Part shown: positions 26,773 to 39,170 of the stretch, piece by piece
How positions within the stretch are numbered: the stretch's first letter is position 1
Layout of the letters: every line of letters begins with the position of its first letter
From: Ochotona curzoniae
Taxonomy: Eukaryota > Chordata > Mammalia > Lagomorpha > Ochotonidae
Length of the DNA: 64,000 bases
Direction: 5' to 3'
NCBI RefSeq assembly: GCF_017591425.1
Contig: NW_024466512.1
Location: forward strand, 21,443,501-21,507,500
Translations under genes and position numbers: made by a program
Notes under the pieces: generated by a model
Seen by the model: the letters and a program-made list of their open reading frames with translations, nothing else
What the model was told of the DNA's origin: nothing
Databases searched by the model: none

Positions 26773-27817
26773 TCCCTGGCCAGCTGCCTGAGGGAACAAC
26801 TTTTGGGGGCTGAAGGGGCCAGGGCCAATGCCAATTCCAACTGCCCTCTGTCTGCCCATGTGCTCACAGCTCCTGGAGTTTCAGCTTCCTAACACTCTGC
26901 CTTCCTGGGCTCCTCTGTGCCCAGCCTCCGACACCACGTCATTGCATTCTGATGAACATTTTCCACTCTTGCCAAATCTTTCTTCACCTGCAAACTCCCT
27001 GGTACTGTCCTCACACCCCGGACTGCGTCGTGCTCTTGCAGTGCTCCCTGCCCGGGCTTTCCCCTGTGTCTGCCCTCTCCCTCCCAGCACCAGCTCCGGT
27101 AATGTGGAGCAGACTCATGAATGATTCAGTGTGGGTCACACGCCATGCAGGACCTGCCTGATCCTGGCCCTGATAGAGGCTGGGGCTAGGGCCGACTGCT
27201 CCATCCAGCTCAAGTTCCAGCCACTGCCCTGAAGCCAGGCCTGGTCTTGGGGCAACGTGGGTGGGAGAAAGGTGGTGCTAGGAGCCAGGGTTCTCAGGCA
27301 TAGTGGCAGGGGAGATGCCTGAGAAGGGGTCCTAGTGGCCAATGGATGGACAGTAGTTACTGGGGGAGAGGAGAACCCTTAGGTTAGGCTTGTCTGGTAG
27401 CTGGGGTTCTGAGTAAAATCCAGACGACAGAGTTTGTCCAGGGACCAAAAAGGATAAGGCCAGTGGTGTGGTGTAGTGTAAGGAGGCAAGAGGGGAAGCA
27501 GGCATGCCTCAGCTGTTAGTGTGACCTGGGGCTCAGTCAGACAGTGGCACGTACGGGTGCAGGAGGCATTTTCACCCACAACTGGGCATGGTGCACAGAG
27601 AACAGGCATTGGCTTGGACCCTGAGGTGGCATCCCCAGGCTTGGACAAAGCCAGGGAAGGGATTCCAAGGACTTTGGGAGCAAGGGTGTGGGTGTGGGGC
27701 AGGGCTCAGCTTGCGTTCTGGCTGTTACTTCTCAGCTCTGTGAGGCCTGATTCCTTGCATGCAGAATGGGGTGTCCCAGGATGTGTGTTTGCAGAGTGGG
27801 TGGTGAACCAACAGCGT
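26773..27817. other. intergenic unique sequence
   Basis: No gene. A weak MIR-like trace lies near 27725-27775 (TCTCAGCTCTGTGAGGCCTG). Confidence 0.45.
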
Positions 27818-28129
27818 CCTTTTTTCTTGTTTTAATTTATTGATTTATATTGGAAAGGCAGATTTTACAGAGAAGGAAAGACAGCAAGATTTCCCATCCT
27901 TTGGTTCACACTCTAAATGGCCACAATTGCCAGAGCTGAGTCAACCTGAAGCCAGGAGCCAAGAGCTTCTTCTGGGTCTCTCACTTGGGTGCAGGAGTCT
28001 AGGACTTTTTCAGGCTACAAGCAGGGAGCTGGATGGGAAGTAGTTCAGCCAGGACACAAATTGGTGCCAATATAGGACCCTGGCACCATAGGTAGAGGTT
28101 TATCCAGTTGAGCCATGGTACTGGCCCCA
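27818..28129 (-). mobile_element. C-type SINE
   Basis: TTAATTTATTGATTTATATTG to GAGCCATGGTACTGGCCCC. Moderately diverged, full length. Confidence 0.88.
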
Positions 28130-28320
28130 ACCCACCAGTGCCTTAACCATGGGGAAAGATAGTACTGGGAGCTGGGCCCAAATGTTCTAAGGTAGGGGTG
28201 CCCCTCAGCAGGGAGCTCTGGCGAGGAGTGTGCCCTGAAGGAGGGGCCTGGTCTCTAGCTTCCCCCAGATGGCCCAGCCAGTGGGAGGCACCAAGGCTGT
28301 GAGCCACAGGACTGCCATTC

Positions 28321-28530
28321 CTTCTTTTTTAAATTTTATTTTTATTGTAAAGTCAGATATACAGAGTGAAGGAGAGATGGAAAGGAAGATCTCTGTCTAT
28401 TGATTCATTCCTAAACAGCCTTAGTGGCTGGAACTGCGCCGATCCGAAGCCAGGAGCTTCTCCCAGGTCTCTCACATGGGTGCAGGGTCCCCAGGCTTTG
28501 GTCCAGCCTCAACTGGAGCTCCAGGCCCGC
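28321..28530 (-). mobile_element. C-type SINE, head truncated
   Basis: Starts TTTTTTAAATTTTATTTTTA with AAGTCAGATATACAGAG, but is lost after GGTCCAGCCTCAACTGGAGC. Unique sequence follows. Confidence 0.82.
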
Positions 28531-29154
28531 TGTCCAGGGTGCAGTTGGGCCAATTCCTCCTGGATGGGAAGCCGAACCCTGCTCCCTTCTTGGAACACCC
28601 GGGCAAGCGGGGCCATTACCACAGCTGGCCAGCTGGAGAGACTCTTCCTGCATGGACCACTCACACCCAGGGATTATCCCAACCAGAAACTTCCACTTGG
28701 AGCAAAGCTCCCTGGAATGAAACCTGAGCTGCCACACCAAGGCTCCCAGGCTAGCTGGGAAGTGCCTGGGAAAGAAGGGAAAACTCGCCAAGCACTGGGA
28801 GCTGCCGGGAGGCCATGAAACCTGAAGACAAACGACCAGCCAGCCGACCTGCTGCACAGGGCTGCCACTGCCTCCCGCAGAACCAAGGTCAGAGCTGAGT
28901 GGAGGGGGAAGTGCACCCCAGCCTTCCTTGAAGGGGAGAGTAATTGGTGCACCTGTGGCTAGGGCCAATATCTCCCCTGAGGCCCCCAGGGCAGGCCTGC
29001 AGTCACTCAAGCTGTCCCCTCCCTTCTTCTCGCCCCTGCCTCCTTCCCAGCTGCTTGCATTTATTCTAGTAGACCTCTGGAGCAGTCAGGGCTGGGGCCC
29101 ACTGGCCTTGGTGGGGACCTGTACCTGCATGTGACAGGGAAGGAAGAGAGGAGG
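28531..29154. other. intergenic unique sequence
   Basis: No gene or repeat recognised between a truncated SINE and a MIR. Confidence 0.45.
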
Positions 29155-29345
29155 AGAGAGCATCGTTGTCATTTAGGGACCACCTGCCAGGGGCCAGGCA
29201 GGCGCCAGGGGCTGTTTCCAGTGCTCACAAGAGCTCTGCATGGCTGGTACTGCTGGCCCCCCTGAAGGGATGGAGTGACAAAGACTAAGAGGACTTAGAT
29301 CACCTAAGAGGCTGACCTAGGATTTGAACTCGGAGATTTTGGACT
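29155..29345 (+). mobile_element. MIR (ancient mammalian SINE)
   Basis: ACCTGCCAGGGGCCAGGCAGG, GTGCTCACAAGAGCTC and GACCTAGGATTTGAACTCGG follow in MIR order. Confidence 0.7.
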
Positions 29346-29884
29346 CCGAAGAATTACTGTACCTCTGCCAGGTGGCAATCTGCAGGTGGCAAACCCCACA
29401 TCTGAGTCCATGTACTCAGGTTTGCTCGAAAATGAGTTCTTCTTTCCCCATCAAGCCATGGTGGAGGGCTGCTCCTAATGTTTAAAGGGACCAAGGGCCA
29501 CACTGTGCTGAGCCAGCTCTCAGTGCTGCTGTTGTCCTGTAAGTTCTCTTAGACCCTGCCCTGGGAATCCATTGCTGCAAGGTAGAAGCTCTCAACAAAC
29601 CTAGTGGCTTATCCTGACCTCCACCTACTTACCCAAGCGAGCAGCGCTGTGCAGTATTTTGGGCTCCAATTAGGACCCTGGCTCCCACCTCCAGGGAAGT
29701 ACCAATTCCTGTCCTTGGCTGAGCCCCCAGATCTTGCTGCAGAGGTCCTATATCTGGATGGCAGGGGTGCTGGTCACCTGGGCCCAGCTCTGACGGTGGC
29801 CTGTACATCCTGGCTGGTACCCGAGGAGCCTTAGGGAAAATGGCAAAGTGGAGGACAGCTGTGTTGTAGTGTGAGCAAGATTCA

Positions 29885-30330
29885 TCTTCCAAATTCCAAC
29901 AGATGTTTGACCCCCAAAATCATGTCCTTCTGGCCCGAAGAGGGGGCTACATAGTCTGATGAGAGCATTTAGGAAGTAGGTCTGGCGGCAGGCCCTTAAA
30001 TAATAAAACCTGTACCCTCAGTAGGTGGCTTTCCCAGTAGGGTTGATGGCAAAAGTCAGTGTGGGCCTGGCTGCTCTTGGCTGCTGACATTGACCCTGAC
30101 CACATGGTATTACTGCTGCCCGGGCTCCAGTGCTCCTTCTTGATTTATTTTTATTTTTAAATTTTTTTTATTTATGCTCTTTCTTGCCACATGGAACCTG
30201 CTAGTGGAAGCAGTGACCCCAGACATCCCTCCAAACCTGTGAGCCCCACTAATGCTTCCTCCTTCGTAAACAGCTTTTCTTAGGCAGCTCATGGTTGTTA
30301 TCAGGGACAGAGACCTGCTTAGCTCAGGAT
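29885..30330 (+). mobile_element. possible MaLR-type solo LTR remnant
   Basis: GTTTGACCCCCAAAATCATG, CATTTAGGAAGTAGGTCTGG and CAAACCTGTGAGCCCCACTAA occur in the order seen in MST/MLT1 LTRs. It is strongly decayed and has no internal retroviral gene. Confidence 0.35.
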
Positions 30331-30624
30331 GGGACCCCAGGTAGGGCTGCCGTGGGCCTCCTGTGAACACACAGACGGCTTCCATCTGGAGGCAGGAGTG
30401 GTCCTGCTGGGGCTGAAGCCCAGGAGCTTGTTTCTGGAGCTGGGATTCTCTGGGATTTCACCTGCAGTTCCCACTGGCCCTGCTCCACAGGTGGAGGGAG
30501 ACCTTGCCGAGTCCTGCTTACGGCCTCAGCCCCTGAGCACTGTCAGGCGGACTGTGGCCACCGTTAGTGGCTGAAGCTGGCAAGTGAGGGACCCTATCTT
30601 CATGACAAACTGGAAGGAGACTTT

Positions 30625-30907
30625 TTAAAAAAGATTTATTTATTTTTATTGCAAAGTCAGATATACAGAGAGGAGGAAAGACGGATCTTCAGTGCTGCGC
30701 TGATCCGAAGCCAGGAACCAGGAGCTCTTCCAGGTCTCCTACATGGGTGCAGGGTCCTAAGGCTTTGGGCCATCCTCGACTGCTTTCCCAGGCCCAGCAG
30801 GGAGCTGGATGGGAAGTGGAGCTTCTGGGATTAGAACTGGCGCCCATATAGGATCCTGGCATATTCAAGGCAAGGACTTTAGCCGCCAGGCCACCGTGCT
30901 GGGCCCA
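30625..30907 (-). mobile_element. C-type SINE, young, with internal deletion
   Basis: Flanked by a perfect 14-bp duplication TGGAAGGAGACTTT (30611-30624 and 30908-30921). About 50 nt are missing after the GATCTTC region. Confidence 0.96.
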
Positions 30908-31800
30908 TGGAAGGAGACTTTGTGATGATCGTGTGTGAATCTGCACAGTACGGAAGGGTCAACTGAAAGACAATGAAGGGCTGGGTAGGAGGAGGGCTTC
31001 GGAGCTGCTCAGGTTCACATGGAGCTTATAGAGACGCGGACATGGTCGTTACTTTCCCTAACTTCCATTCCCTGCAGCCAGCTGCTGTCTAGGAATATCC
31101 TATGGAAAAGTTCAGAACTAACTCACATTTTCAGTTGCATAATAATCTATCATGATGAGACCTCCCACCACCTACCTCTCCCAGAGTCCACATGTTGTAT
31201 GTGCCACCCACCTGTGGGTCTCCTGGCAGCTGTCCCAGGGTTCAGACTGGGGAAATACTGCGTGCTTAGGTTGAAGCAACCTTTATTTAATGACGACACC
31301 CATGCTGGCAATGCAGATGTGTGAGTCATCCAATGCATAAATTAAGTGAAAAGGCAGGAGTTCTTGATAAGGCAAGAAAACCTTCATATGCATATGTGGC
31401 TGGGACCTACAATGAGCAGCTCTTTTATCCACAAACTTGTAAAGAAGGAAAAAAAAAGCAACGTATATTTTTTGTACCTCCAATTGCAAAGGTTGTGGCC
31501 ACAGTGCATAACAGGTGCTCAGCTAAGAAGGAAGGGACGTTGGATTTGTGTGCATGTGCGCATAGGAAAGAGCACAGTGTAGGTAAAGTTCAATATTTTC
31601 CATGGTTGGCAGGCATCTACTGGTAGGGGAGGGGAGTGTCTTGAAATATATTCATGCCCTGCCTCACCAGATGAGAGGCAATTACTAGATGTGGAAGATG
31701 ATTGAATAACAAATAGGCAATTACAACTAGGTGTGTTTTCCAATTTCATTCTAATTATTCAATGCAGTAGTCGTGTCAGATAATATCATGACCTCTTCAG
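30908..31800. other. intergenic unique sequence
   Basis: AT-rich from 31010. The most structured part, 31630-31795, has several TAAT words and is listed as a finding. No gene is seen. Confidence 0.5.
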
Positions 31801-31804
31801 GATA

Positions 31805-32098
31805 GGAGAATTAGTGTGGGTGTTTGATATCTGAGATGCCTGCATCCCACATCAGAGCCCCTGGGTGTGAGTCTTGGCTCTGCTTTCAGGCTCTAGCTTC
31901 CTGCCAGTGAGCATCCTAGGAGACACAGGTGATGGCTCAAGTCCTCAAGTCCCTGCCACCCACATGGGAAATCCAAGCAGAGTTCTGGGCTCCTGGCTTT
32001 AGCCTGGCACAGCCCAAACTGTTGGCAGCATTTGGAAAGTAAGCCAGAGAATATCAGATCTTTATTTCTCTCTGCCTTTTAAATACATTTAAAAATAT
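31805..32098 (+). mobile_element. C-type SINE, old
   Basis: GAGATGCCTGCATCCCACATC, CAGAGTTCTGGGCTCCTGGC and TCTCTCTGCCTTTTAAATAC. Diverged from the young type. Confidence 0.75.
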
Positions 32099-32104
32099 AC
32101 AAAT

Positions 32105-32391
32105 ATTGTATTTTTAAAAATTTTCTGTAGTTACAGAGAGAGGGAGAGACAGAGATCTTTCATCTGATGGTTCATGCCCTCAATGGCCAGGACTGTGGCA
32201 GGTTCAAGTCAGGAGCCTGGTGCTCCATGTGTGTTCTGCATGGATGCAGGGACCCAAGGGCATGGGCCATCTTCCATTGCTTTCCCAGGCATGTCAGGGG
32301 GATAGATGTGAAGTAGAGAGATTGGGACTCTAGTTTGGATGGTGGCACTGCAGGTAGAAACTTAGGCTACTGTACCATGATGCCAGCCCCA
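32105..32391 (-). mobile_element. C-type SINE, old
   Basis: TTTTTAAAAATTTTCTGTAG to CTACTGTACCATGATGCCAGC. It abuts SINEs on both sides, in a three-SINE run. Confidence 0.8.
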
Positions 32392-32400
32392 TAAGAATCT

Positions 32401-32695
32401 TTTAAAAAAAAAAAGATTTATTTTTATTATTAGGGAGAGTTACAGAGAGGAGTGACAAAGATCTTCCATTCAGATGGTCACAATGCTGGAGCTGAGCTTA
32501 TCTGAAACTTGGAGCCAGGTGCTTCTTTCAGGTCACCCATGTGGATTCAGACTTTGGGCCATCCTCCACTGCTTTCCCAGGGCAGAAGCAGGGAGCTGGA
32601 TGGGAAATGGAGCACCCGGAACATGAACTGGCAGCCATAGAATCTCACTGCTTGCAAGGGGGAGGATTAGCCAATTGAGCCATTGTACCAGGCCC
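32401..32695 (-). mobile_element. C-type SINE
   Basis: AAAAAGATTTATTTTTATTA to GAGCCATTGTACCAGGCCC. Third copy of the 31.8-32.7 kb cluster. Confidence 0.88.
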
Positions 32696-32949
32696 GTCCC
32701 ATAAATATCTCTTTAGACACAAGAACATTAAGGTGTAAATACAATATCAGTATTAAAACTTAGTCAATACAACATGTATATCTTAAGCTTAAACACTCAA
32801 GTATGAAGACTTTGCGCATGTGTAGTAGATTCACATCGATATTCCATAATGTGGTGCCTTGATCTTCAGGCACTGTGCTTCCATCCTTTTTGCTTGCTTT
32901 TTCAATGATTCCTTCTCTTAGTTTCTAATGATGATGTGATATGGCAACA

Positions 32950-33075
32950 CCCCACATTTATAGAGGAGGTAAGCTGACGGCAGCAGTGTTAATTGGCTTC
33001 TGCAAGCCACACAGCTGGTAGGTGGTTGAGCCAGGACTGGGAGCCAGGTGTGTTGACTGCTCTCTTTCTGCTCTG
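32950..33075 (+). mobile_element. MIR fragment
   Basis: CACATTTATAGAGGAGGTAAG, GCCACACAGCTGGTAGGTGG and GAGCCAGGACTGGGAGCC match the 3' half of MIR. Confidence 0.6.
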
Positions 33076-33544
33076 CAGACCACACCCTAACACACACGGC
33101 AGTTGCAGCTCAGTGTCTGGGAGAAGCAGTGCTCCCCACCCCCAGGTACCTGTAGGGCATGAAGGAGCTCCTGAGGGAGTGGGGAAGGAGTGGTCCTGCC
33201 TGGTTGGCAGCACTGAGCAGTGGAGCATTGTTCCGGGTTCGTGCCATTGACTGGCAGTCGGAGGTGGAATTCAGGCATCTCGATACCAGTTTTTGGTAGT
33301 ACAGGCAGTAAGGATTTTGAAAGGACTTCCCCTCGGCTGTTTAGTTGAAGCAAAAAATTCTGAAGTCTTTGAAAGCCCTTCTGAATCTTTGCAAAATGTC
33401 CACGAACTAAATAAATAAATAACATCTGTAAGATGTAGAAAGGAAACAGACTTCTCAGAAACCAGAGCAGCGACAGCAGGGTTAGGGTTAGACCCTGGTC
33501 TCTGCCATGAAACATTTATTGCTGCCATCATTGAACAACATGGA
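33076..33544. other. intergenic unique sequence
   Basis: No gene. CAGGGTTAGGGTTAGACCC at 33478-33496 holds two telomere-like TTAGGG units, too few to call an interstitial telomere. Confidence 0.45.
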
Positions 33545-33822
33545 AGCCAAAAGCCACTGCTTGGGACACCAGTGTCCCATTTTGAAGTGTCTGTGTTTGA
33601 GTCCCACTTCCTTAGGTTTGGAACCAGCTCCCTACAACATGCCTGGGAGGCAGCTGGTGATGTCCCAGGATATTGGGTTCCTTCCACTCACATGGGAGAT
33701 CTGGATAGAGTTCACGGCTTCTCACTTTGGGTTGAACCAACCCTGGCTATTACAGGTGCTTTGGTAGTGAGCCAGCAGAGGGAAGATCTCTTTTCTTTTT
33801 CACTCTGCCTTTCAAATAGATC
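33545..33822 (+). mobile_element. C-type SINE, old
   Basis: GCCACTGCTTGGGACACCAG to CACTCTGCCTTTCAAATAG. Tail to tail with the next copy. Confidence 0.78.
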
Positions 33823-33825
33823 TTC

Positions 33826-34131
33826 TTTTTCTTTTTAAAAATTTATTCCATTTATTTGAAAGACAGACTTACAGAAAGAGATCTCCCATCTGCTGATTCA
33901 CTTTCCAAATGGTTGTAGTAGCTGGAACTGAGCTGGTCTGAAGCCAGGACCCAGGAGCTTCTTCCATGTCTCCCACATGGGTTTAGGTGCCCAAGCTCCT
34001 GGGCCATCTTCTACTGCTTTCTTAGATGTCTTAGCAGGGATCTGAATTAGAAGTGAAGCAGCAGGGTGCCCATATGGGATGTCAGCGCCTCAGGTGGTAT
34101 CTTTAATCACTATGCCACAGTACTGATCCCA
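33826..34131 (-). mobile_element. C-type SINE
   Basis: AATTTATTCCATTTATTTG to CTATGCCACAGTACTGATCC. Confidence 0.85.
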
Positions 34132-34160
34132 CAAACAAACAACAACAACAACAACATAAA
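34132..34160. repeat. (AAC)n microsatellite
   Basis: CAAACAAACAACAACAACAAC directly beside a SINE head, then an A run. Confidence 0.85.
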
Positions 34161-35665
34161 AAAAAACCCACAAAAAACATAGAATTAAAACTTCTTAAAA
34201 AGCCAAGGACACACCATATCACCTAGAGGTTCAGCAGTATCTGCATGCGTGTCACCGTCTGGCCACAGTCTGGCCACAGCTTTCCAACATGTCCTCCCTC
34301 CACAGTCACTGATACGGACCTGCTGACCTTTTCCCAATGACCCCGTGCTCTTCTGTGCATTGTTTTCTTTCTGTGTACTGTTTGCTGCAGCCAGGCGAAC
34401 CCACACATACCCTGAAAACTGAAGTGACCACCTCTCCACTGGGTCCCCCCGGGATCCTCTGTGGTTTTGTATACTCTTGCATTCCTACCACTGAGATATG
34501 TCATCTTTCCAACTGTAGTTCTTTCAGTACCCTTGCAACCTAGCAGGTGCTTCCAAAGTTTTGGTGAATGAATGAGTAATTTCAAGATGGATGTTTACTT
34601 GGTCTTGCCATGTAGGAAGCAAGAGGACTCCACATGTGATCTAGGGGGGCGTGGCCAACCATTTCCAGAGTTTAGAGCCTTGTGAGAACAGATGTCAAAG
34701 CTGCTCCTGATTTGGTCCTTACCATGCCAGGGACTGGGGCACCTTTGGAAAGCCTCACTTCCTGCCATTCTCACCACTGTAATTCGTGGGTGGTTACTGT
34801 CCTGGTGAGGATTTGATCCTATTTTTCCTCAGTCAGGGAAACAGAGATCTAGAGAGATGAAGGAATTTTTTCTTTCTAGCAGTTAGGCCTTAAACTCAGA
34901 TCTGTCAGCCTGTGCAGCCCAAGCTTTCCCGTGTGAGATGAAGTGTAAGCTGTTTCTTTGGCAGCATGTGAGGACCTCTTTGCATTGCTCCTTCTGGCCA
35001 GTGTTGGGAGCCCCACCGGCTGGGGGTTCTGAGCTGTGTGACATGGGGATTGGGGTCACATGGGCAGCCTGGGCCAGCTCGGAACTTCCAGCCTGATGTG
35101 TATCCTGGAGGGCAGCGGTCATTGGCTGTTGATTTTTTTTTTTGCCACACCCTAGAATAGCCTAGACTGAGAGCCAAAGCAGGACAACAGAAATCAAAGC
35201 AAAGCACCTGACCAGAGGTTGGCTGGGGCCTCTCTCTTCAGGTTACAGACACCCGGTTAGGGAGAGAACACCCGTCCTTGAAAGCTCAGAAGAGCTTCAC
35301 CTTGAGAATTGAAACTGGAGTCTGGCCTGGCTTTTGTTAATAACCAGCTGGTGGCTTCTAGAAGCCTTTGTATTGGGCAGGAAAATGGGCAAGAACAAGG
35401 CGTGTGGGGAGGGATGGTCCAGGTGGCCTGCAGGTGGTGTCTGAGCTACAACAGGGGCTCCTCCAGGAAGGATGCTGCAGCTGTCATGGCCATGGCGTGT
35501 GCTGCTGGGCCAGGGTAGGGAGGTGACCGAGAGTGGGCAGTGTGCCAACTAGAGAAAATGCCAAAGACAGTAGTCTCCCTTCCTTCATCTCAAGAGGCCT
35601 CTTGGGGGAAGCTCCGGAGATGGGCATCTAGAACCTTTCATTTTTAGGAAGAGTTAATGCCCACT
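34161..35665. other. intergenic unique sequence with one MIR trace
   Basis: No gene. A MIR-like stretch at about 34785-34915 (AGGGAAACAGAGATCTAGAG, CTTAAACTCAGATCTGTC). CTGGCCACAGTCTGGCCACAG at 34259-34279 is a short tandem duplication. Confidence 0.45.
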
Positions 35666-35997
35666 TTTTAAAAAAGATTTATTTATTTTTATTGGAAAGT
35701 CAGATATACAGAGAGAAGCAGAGACAGAGAGGAAGATCTTCCATCTGGTGCTTTACTCCCCAAGAGGCCGCAATGGCCGAAGCTGTACCGATCTAAAGCC
35801 AGGAGCCAAGAGCTCTTCTGCGTCTCCCACGTGGGTACAGGTTCCCAAAGCTTTGGGACATCACTGACTGCTTTCCAGGGCCACAAGCAGGGAGCTGGAA
35901 GGGAAGTGGGGCTGTTGGGATTCTAATTGGTGCCCATATGGGATCCTGGTGCGTTCAAGATGAGGACTTTAGCTGCTAGGCTACTGTGCAGGGCCCA
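35666..35997 (-). mobile_element. lagomorph C-type SINE, young
   Basis: Flanked by TGCCCACTTTT and CACCCACTTTTT, a likely duplication. Full length, with CCCATATGGGATCCTGGTGC near the head. Confidence 0.94.
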
Positions 35998-36003
35998 CCC
36001 ACT

Positions 36004-36351
36004 TTTTCTTTCTTTCTTTCTTTCTTTTTTTTTTTTAAGATTTATTTGAAAGGCAAATCTATAGGGAGAAAAGGAGAAACAGAAAGAGATCTCCATCTGC
36101 TGGTTCACTTTCCAAATGGCTGCAACAGCCATCTCTGGATCAGGCTGATGTCAGGAGCCAGGAGCTCCATCCAGGTCTCCCACGTGGGTAGCAGGGGCCC
36201 CGATACTCAGGCTGTCTTCTGCTGCTTGCTTAGACACGATAGAAGGCAGTAGAAGCAGCAACAGAGTAGCGAGGACTTGGACTGGTGTTCTGGTACTGAA
36301 TGCCAGCCTTGTAGGCAGTTGCTTAACGCACTGAGCCACAGTACTGACCCC
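36004..36351 (-). mobile_element. C-type SINE with (TTTC)n tail
   Basis: Six CTTT units lead into AAGATTTATTTGAAAGGC. Ends GAGCCACAGTACTGACCCC. It lies in direct tandem with the SINE at 35666. Confidence 0.88.
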
Positions 36352-36960
36352 CAGCTGCTCCATACTTAACTGCTGGCTGTTGTAGAAGAAAATGAAAGTC
36401 ATCGAGGGCAGAACACTTGGCTTCTTCCCCTGTGGTCCTTGGCTGCTGTACCAACCAACGCCTGGCTGCAGAGGGGACTGCCTAACTGTATGATGAGTGA
36501 ACAAGCCGAGCAAGGTGATTGGGCAGAGGGCTGCTGACCGCAGAGGGGGGATCTTGGAAGCTCATTGCCAAGGAAGGCATAGGATTAAGAAGTGGAATCC
36601 CAAATGGCTTGGAGGATGAGGAGCAGAGTTGGTGAGAGTAGCTGAGAACACCAGGTGCCCAGGGTCACAGAGTCCTCACTGGGAGACCCTGAGCAACTTG
36701 GAGAAGACATTAAGGCTGTGGCATGAAGAGCTCAGGTCTGTGGCCTCCGTGGAGTGACCATGTGGGAGTTTCCTCCAGAATGTCTTGCTCCCCAATGTGG
36801 ATAATTACATTTCTGATTTTTTTGTTGTTGGGCTAGAACTTGCAGGCCACAGAATCTGCCCTTGAAGGTACGCAGCTCGAGGCTTCATAGCACAGGGATA
36901 CAGTTGTGCAGTCATTGCCACTATCCAACTCTGGAGATAGTTTCTCTTCTAAAATAAATT
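36352..36960. other. intergenic unique sequence
   Basis: No gene or repeat recognised. Confidence 0.5.
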
Positions 36961-36974
36961 TCCCTTTAATTTAT

Positions 36975-37301
36975 TTCTTAAAAAATTTATTTTTATTGCA
37001 AAGTCAGATATACAGAGAGGAGGAGAGGCAGGGAGGAAGATCTCCTGTCTGATGATTCACTCCCCAAACAGCCACAATGGCCAGAGCCACACTGATCCAA
37101 AGCTAGGAGCCAGGGGCCTCTTCTGGGTCTCCCATGCAGGTGTAGAGTCCCAAGGCATTGGGTCATCTTAAGTTGCTTTTTCAGGCCATAAGCAGGGAGC
37201 TGGATTTGAAACGGGGCCGCTGGAATACAAACCAGTGCCCATATGGGATCCTGGTGCATGCAAGGCAAGGATTTTAGCCACTAGGCTACCACACCATGCC
37301 C
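36975..37301 (-). mobile_element. lagomorph C-type SINE, young, full length
   Basis: Perfect 14-bp duplication TCCCTTTAATTTAT at 36961-36974 and 37302-37315. Confidence 0.97.
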
Positions 37302-37329
37302 TCCCTTTAATTTATGTTGTCCCAGTCAC

Positions 37330-37618
37330 TTTAAGATTTTTTGAGAGGCAGAGAGAGACAGACAGCTCCTATCTGCTGGTTTACTTCCCCAATGCCCATG
37401 ACAGCAAAGACTGGGATGGCCACAGCTGGGAGGTGAGAAGTCAGCTCAGGTCTCCTGTGTGAGTGATGGGGACACTGCTCTGTGAGCCCTCACCACCCAC
37501 TGTCCCTGTGTTACCTGGAAACAGGAGCCAAGCACTGTGACAGGGTATTGAATCCAGCTTCTTTGATGGGGGTCATGGGCCCTGTAGCAGTGCATAGCTA
37601 GGAGGCAAAAGGCCCAAC
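37330..37618 (-). mobile_element. C-type SINE, old, diverged
   Basis: TTTAAGATTTTTTGAGAGGC and CTATCTGCTGGTTTACTTCC are followed by a poorly preserved head. Confidence 0.6.
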
Positions 37619-37899
37619 CCTAGTTTTTCATCACCCTAGAGAGACTCTCTGAGCCCTTCAGCTGTCAGTCCCCAGCCCCTGGTGACTTTTAGTCTGTCCC
37701 TGAGGTTTCACCCGCTCTTGCTTCTCTCCCCCGTGTTGTATTAGGCTTCTTTGCTCAGTAGTCGGTCTGTAAAAGTTCATGCATGTATTCTGGATAGGAA
37801 CCTACACTTTGGACAGTAAATATTTTTGATTGCTTCTTATTAGCCCTTAAGATTTCAGCTATGGCATTGCAGGTGATCCCACCTTTCTTCCCGTCGCCC

Positions 37900-37915
37900 A
37901 CCCCCCCCCCCCCCC
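37900..37915. repeat. poly(C) run
   Basis: About 15 C in a row with CCGCCGCCCC after it. Confidence 0.85.
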
Positions 37916-38245
37916 GCCGCCCCTGTTTGGTCCCCTGGGGCCCAAGAAGGCTATTCTGCAGGAGTGGCCGAGTTGTGAACTCCAAACTCAGAGACCACAG
38001 GGAGGGGCAGGGGAGCAGACAGGGAGCTGCACTTGGGATTCCAGACTCTTGAGTTGGCCTTAATGTAGCCTTCGAAGTCTTGGTTTCCTCCCAGTAGTTA
38101 TAAGACCTGGAGATCCGACCCTAGCCTAATCCAGGTTCTTAGAGATAAGTAGCATGAAATGAATTAAAAAATGGAGCCATAGGTTTGGAGCTGTTTTGTT
38201 CAGTTAGTGGCTTTGAGTGATGTTTTTAAAAATTTCCAATGATAA

Positions 38246-38535
38246 GGCCTGGCACGGTAGCCTAGCAGCTAAAATCCTCGCCTTGAACACACCTGAATCT
38301 CATATGGGTGCCAGTTCTAATCCCTGTGACCCCACTTCCCATCAAGCTCCCTGATTGTAGCCTGGGAAAGAAGCTGAGGCTGACCCAAAGCTTTTGATCC
38401 CTGCACTTGTGTGGGAGACCCGGAAGAAGCTCCTGGCTCCTGGCTTCAGGCAGCTTAGGGAGTTAACAGTGGGTGGAAGATCTTTGTCTCTCCTTCTCTC
38501 TGTATAGCTGCCTTTTCAATAGGAAAAAAATATAT
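38246..38535 (+). mobile_element. C-type SINE
   Basis: AGGCCTGGCACGGTAGCCTAG to CTGCCTTTTCAATAGG. It marks the left edge of a 1.8-kb SINE-free block. Confidence 0.92.
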
Positions 38536-39170
38536 GAATACAGCGATGGTGAAGACAATCCAATGTTGCTAGCTGAAGATGCATCAGCGCGCCTGCCAGT
38601 GTTCTGCGGGTTGTTCTTCGGCCCAGCCCTCGACTCAGCGCTCTGTGGCTCTTGACTGCTCTGGCCCATCTGTTCTGTGCTAAGTGATTCAGCTAGGGTT
38701 CCTTGCTTCTACCCCACCAAGGTTCTGATGGCGTGGGACGAACCGTGAGCAATGGCTGCTTCCACCCTCCGTATCTACTCATCTCGTTTTCCCATGTGGA
38801 CTGTGTTCCCAGGGCCAGTGCCAAGGGCCCGCTCTTGTCCTCTCTCTCCTACAGTAGCCAGCGCGTGGTCTCGCATGGACACAGGGCCCAGTGTGTTCTG
38901 CCAGAGCTGTGAGGGAGGACTGAGCTTGTAGCACTTGTTGATGTGTGGAGGTACTTGCTCATGTTTGGTGGCAGGAGGCGGGGTAGGTGGCAGGGTGAGG
39001 ATCCTCTAGAACAATTCGCCTGAGGCTGTGGGGCTGCCTCAGCAATCAGAAATGGCAGGGCCACCGGGTGACATAGCAGGAGGGAGGCCAGAGTGGCAGG
39101 GCATGTGAGTGTCCTCTGGGGAAATCCTAGGCGGGCAGGGCGTGCTAGCCAGGCCTGCTGCTCGGAAAGC
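38536..39170. other. intergenic unique sequence
   Basis: No gene and no repeat; the left part of a SINE-free block. Confidence 0.5.

Noticed and set aside
29885..30330. Intact endogenous retrovirus
   Set aside because: Only decayed LTR-like words are visible; no gag, pol or env coding and no paired LTR.
33478..33496. Interstitial telomere
   Set aside because: Only two TTAGGG-like units are present.
37900..37915. G-quadruplex in a regulatory role
   Set aside because: A single C run without the four separated G tracts on the other strand, and no nearby element to regulate.
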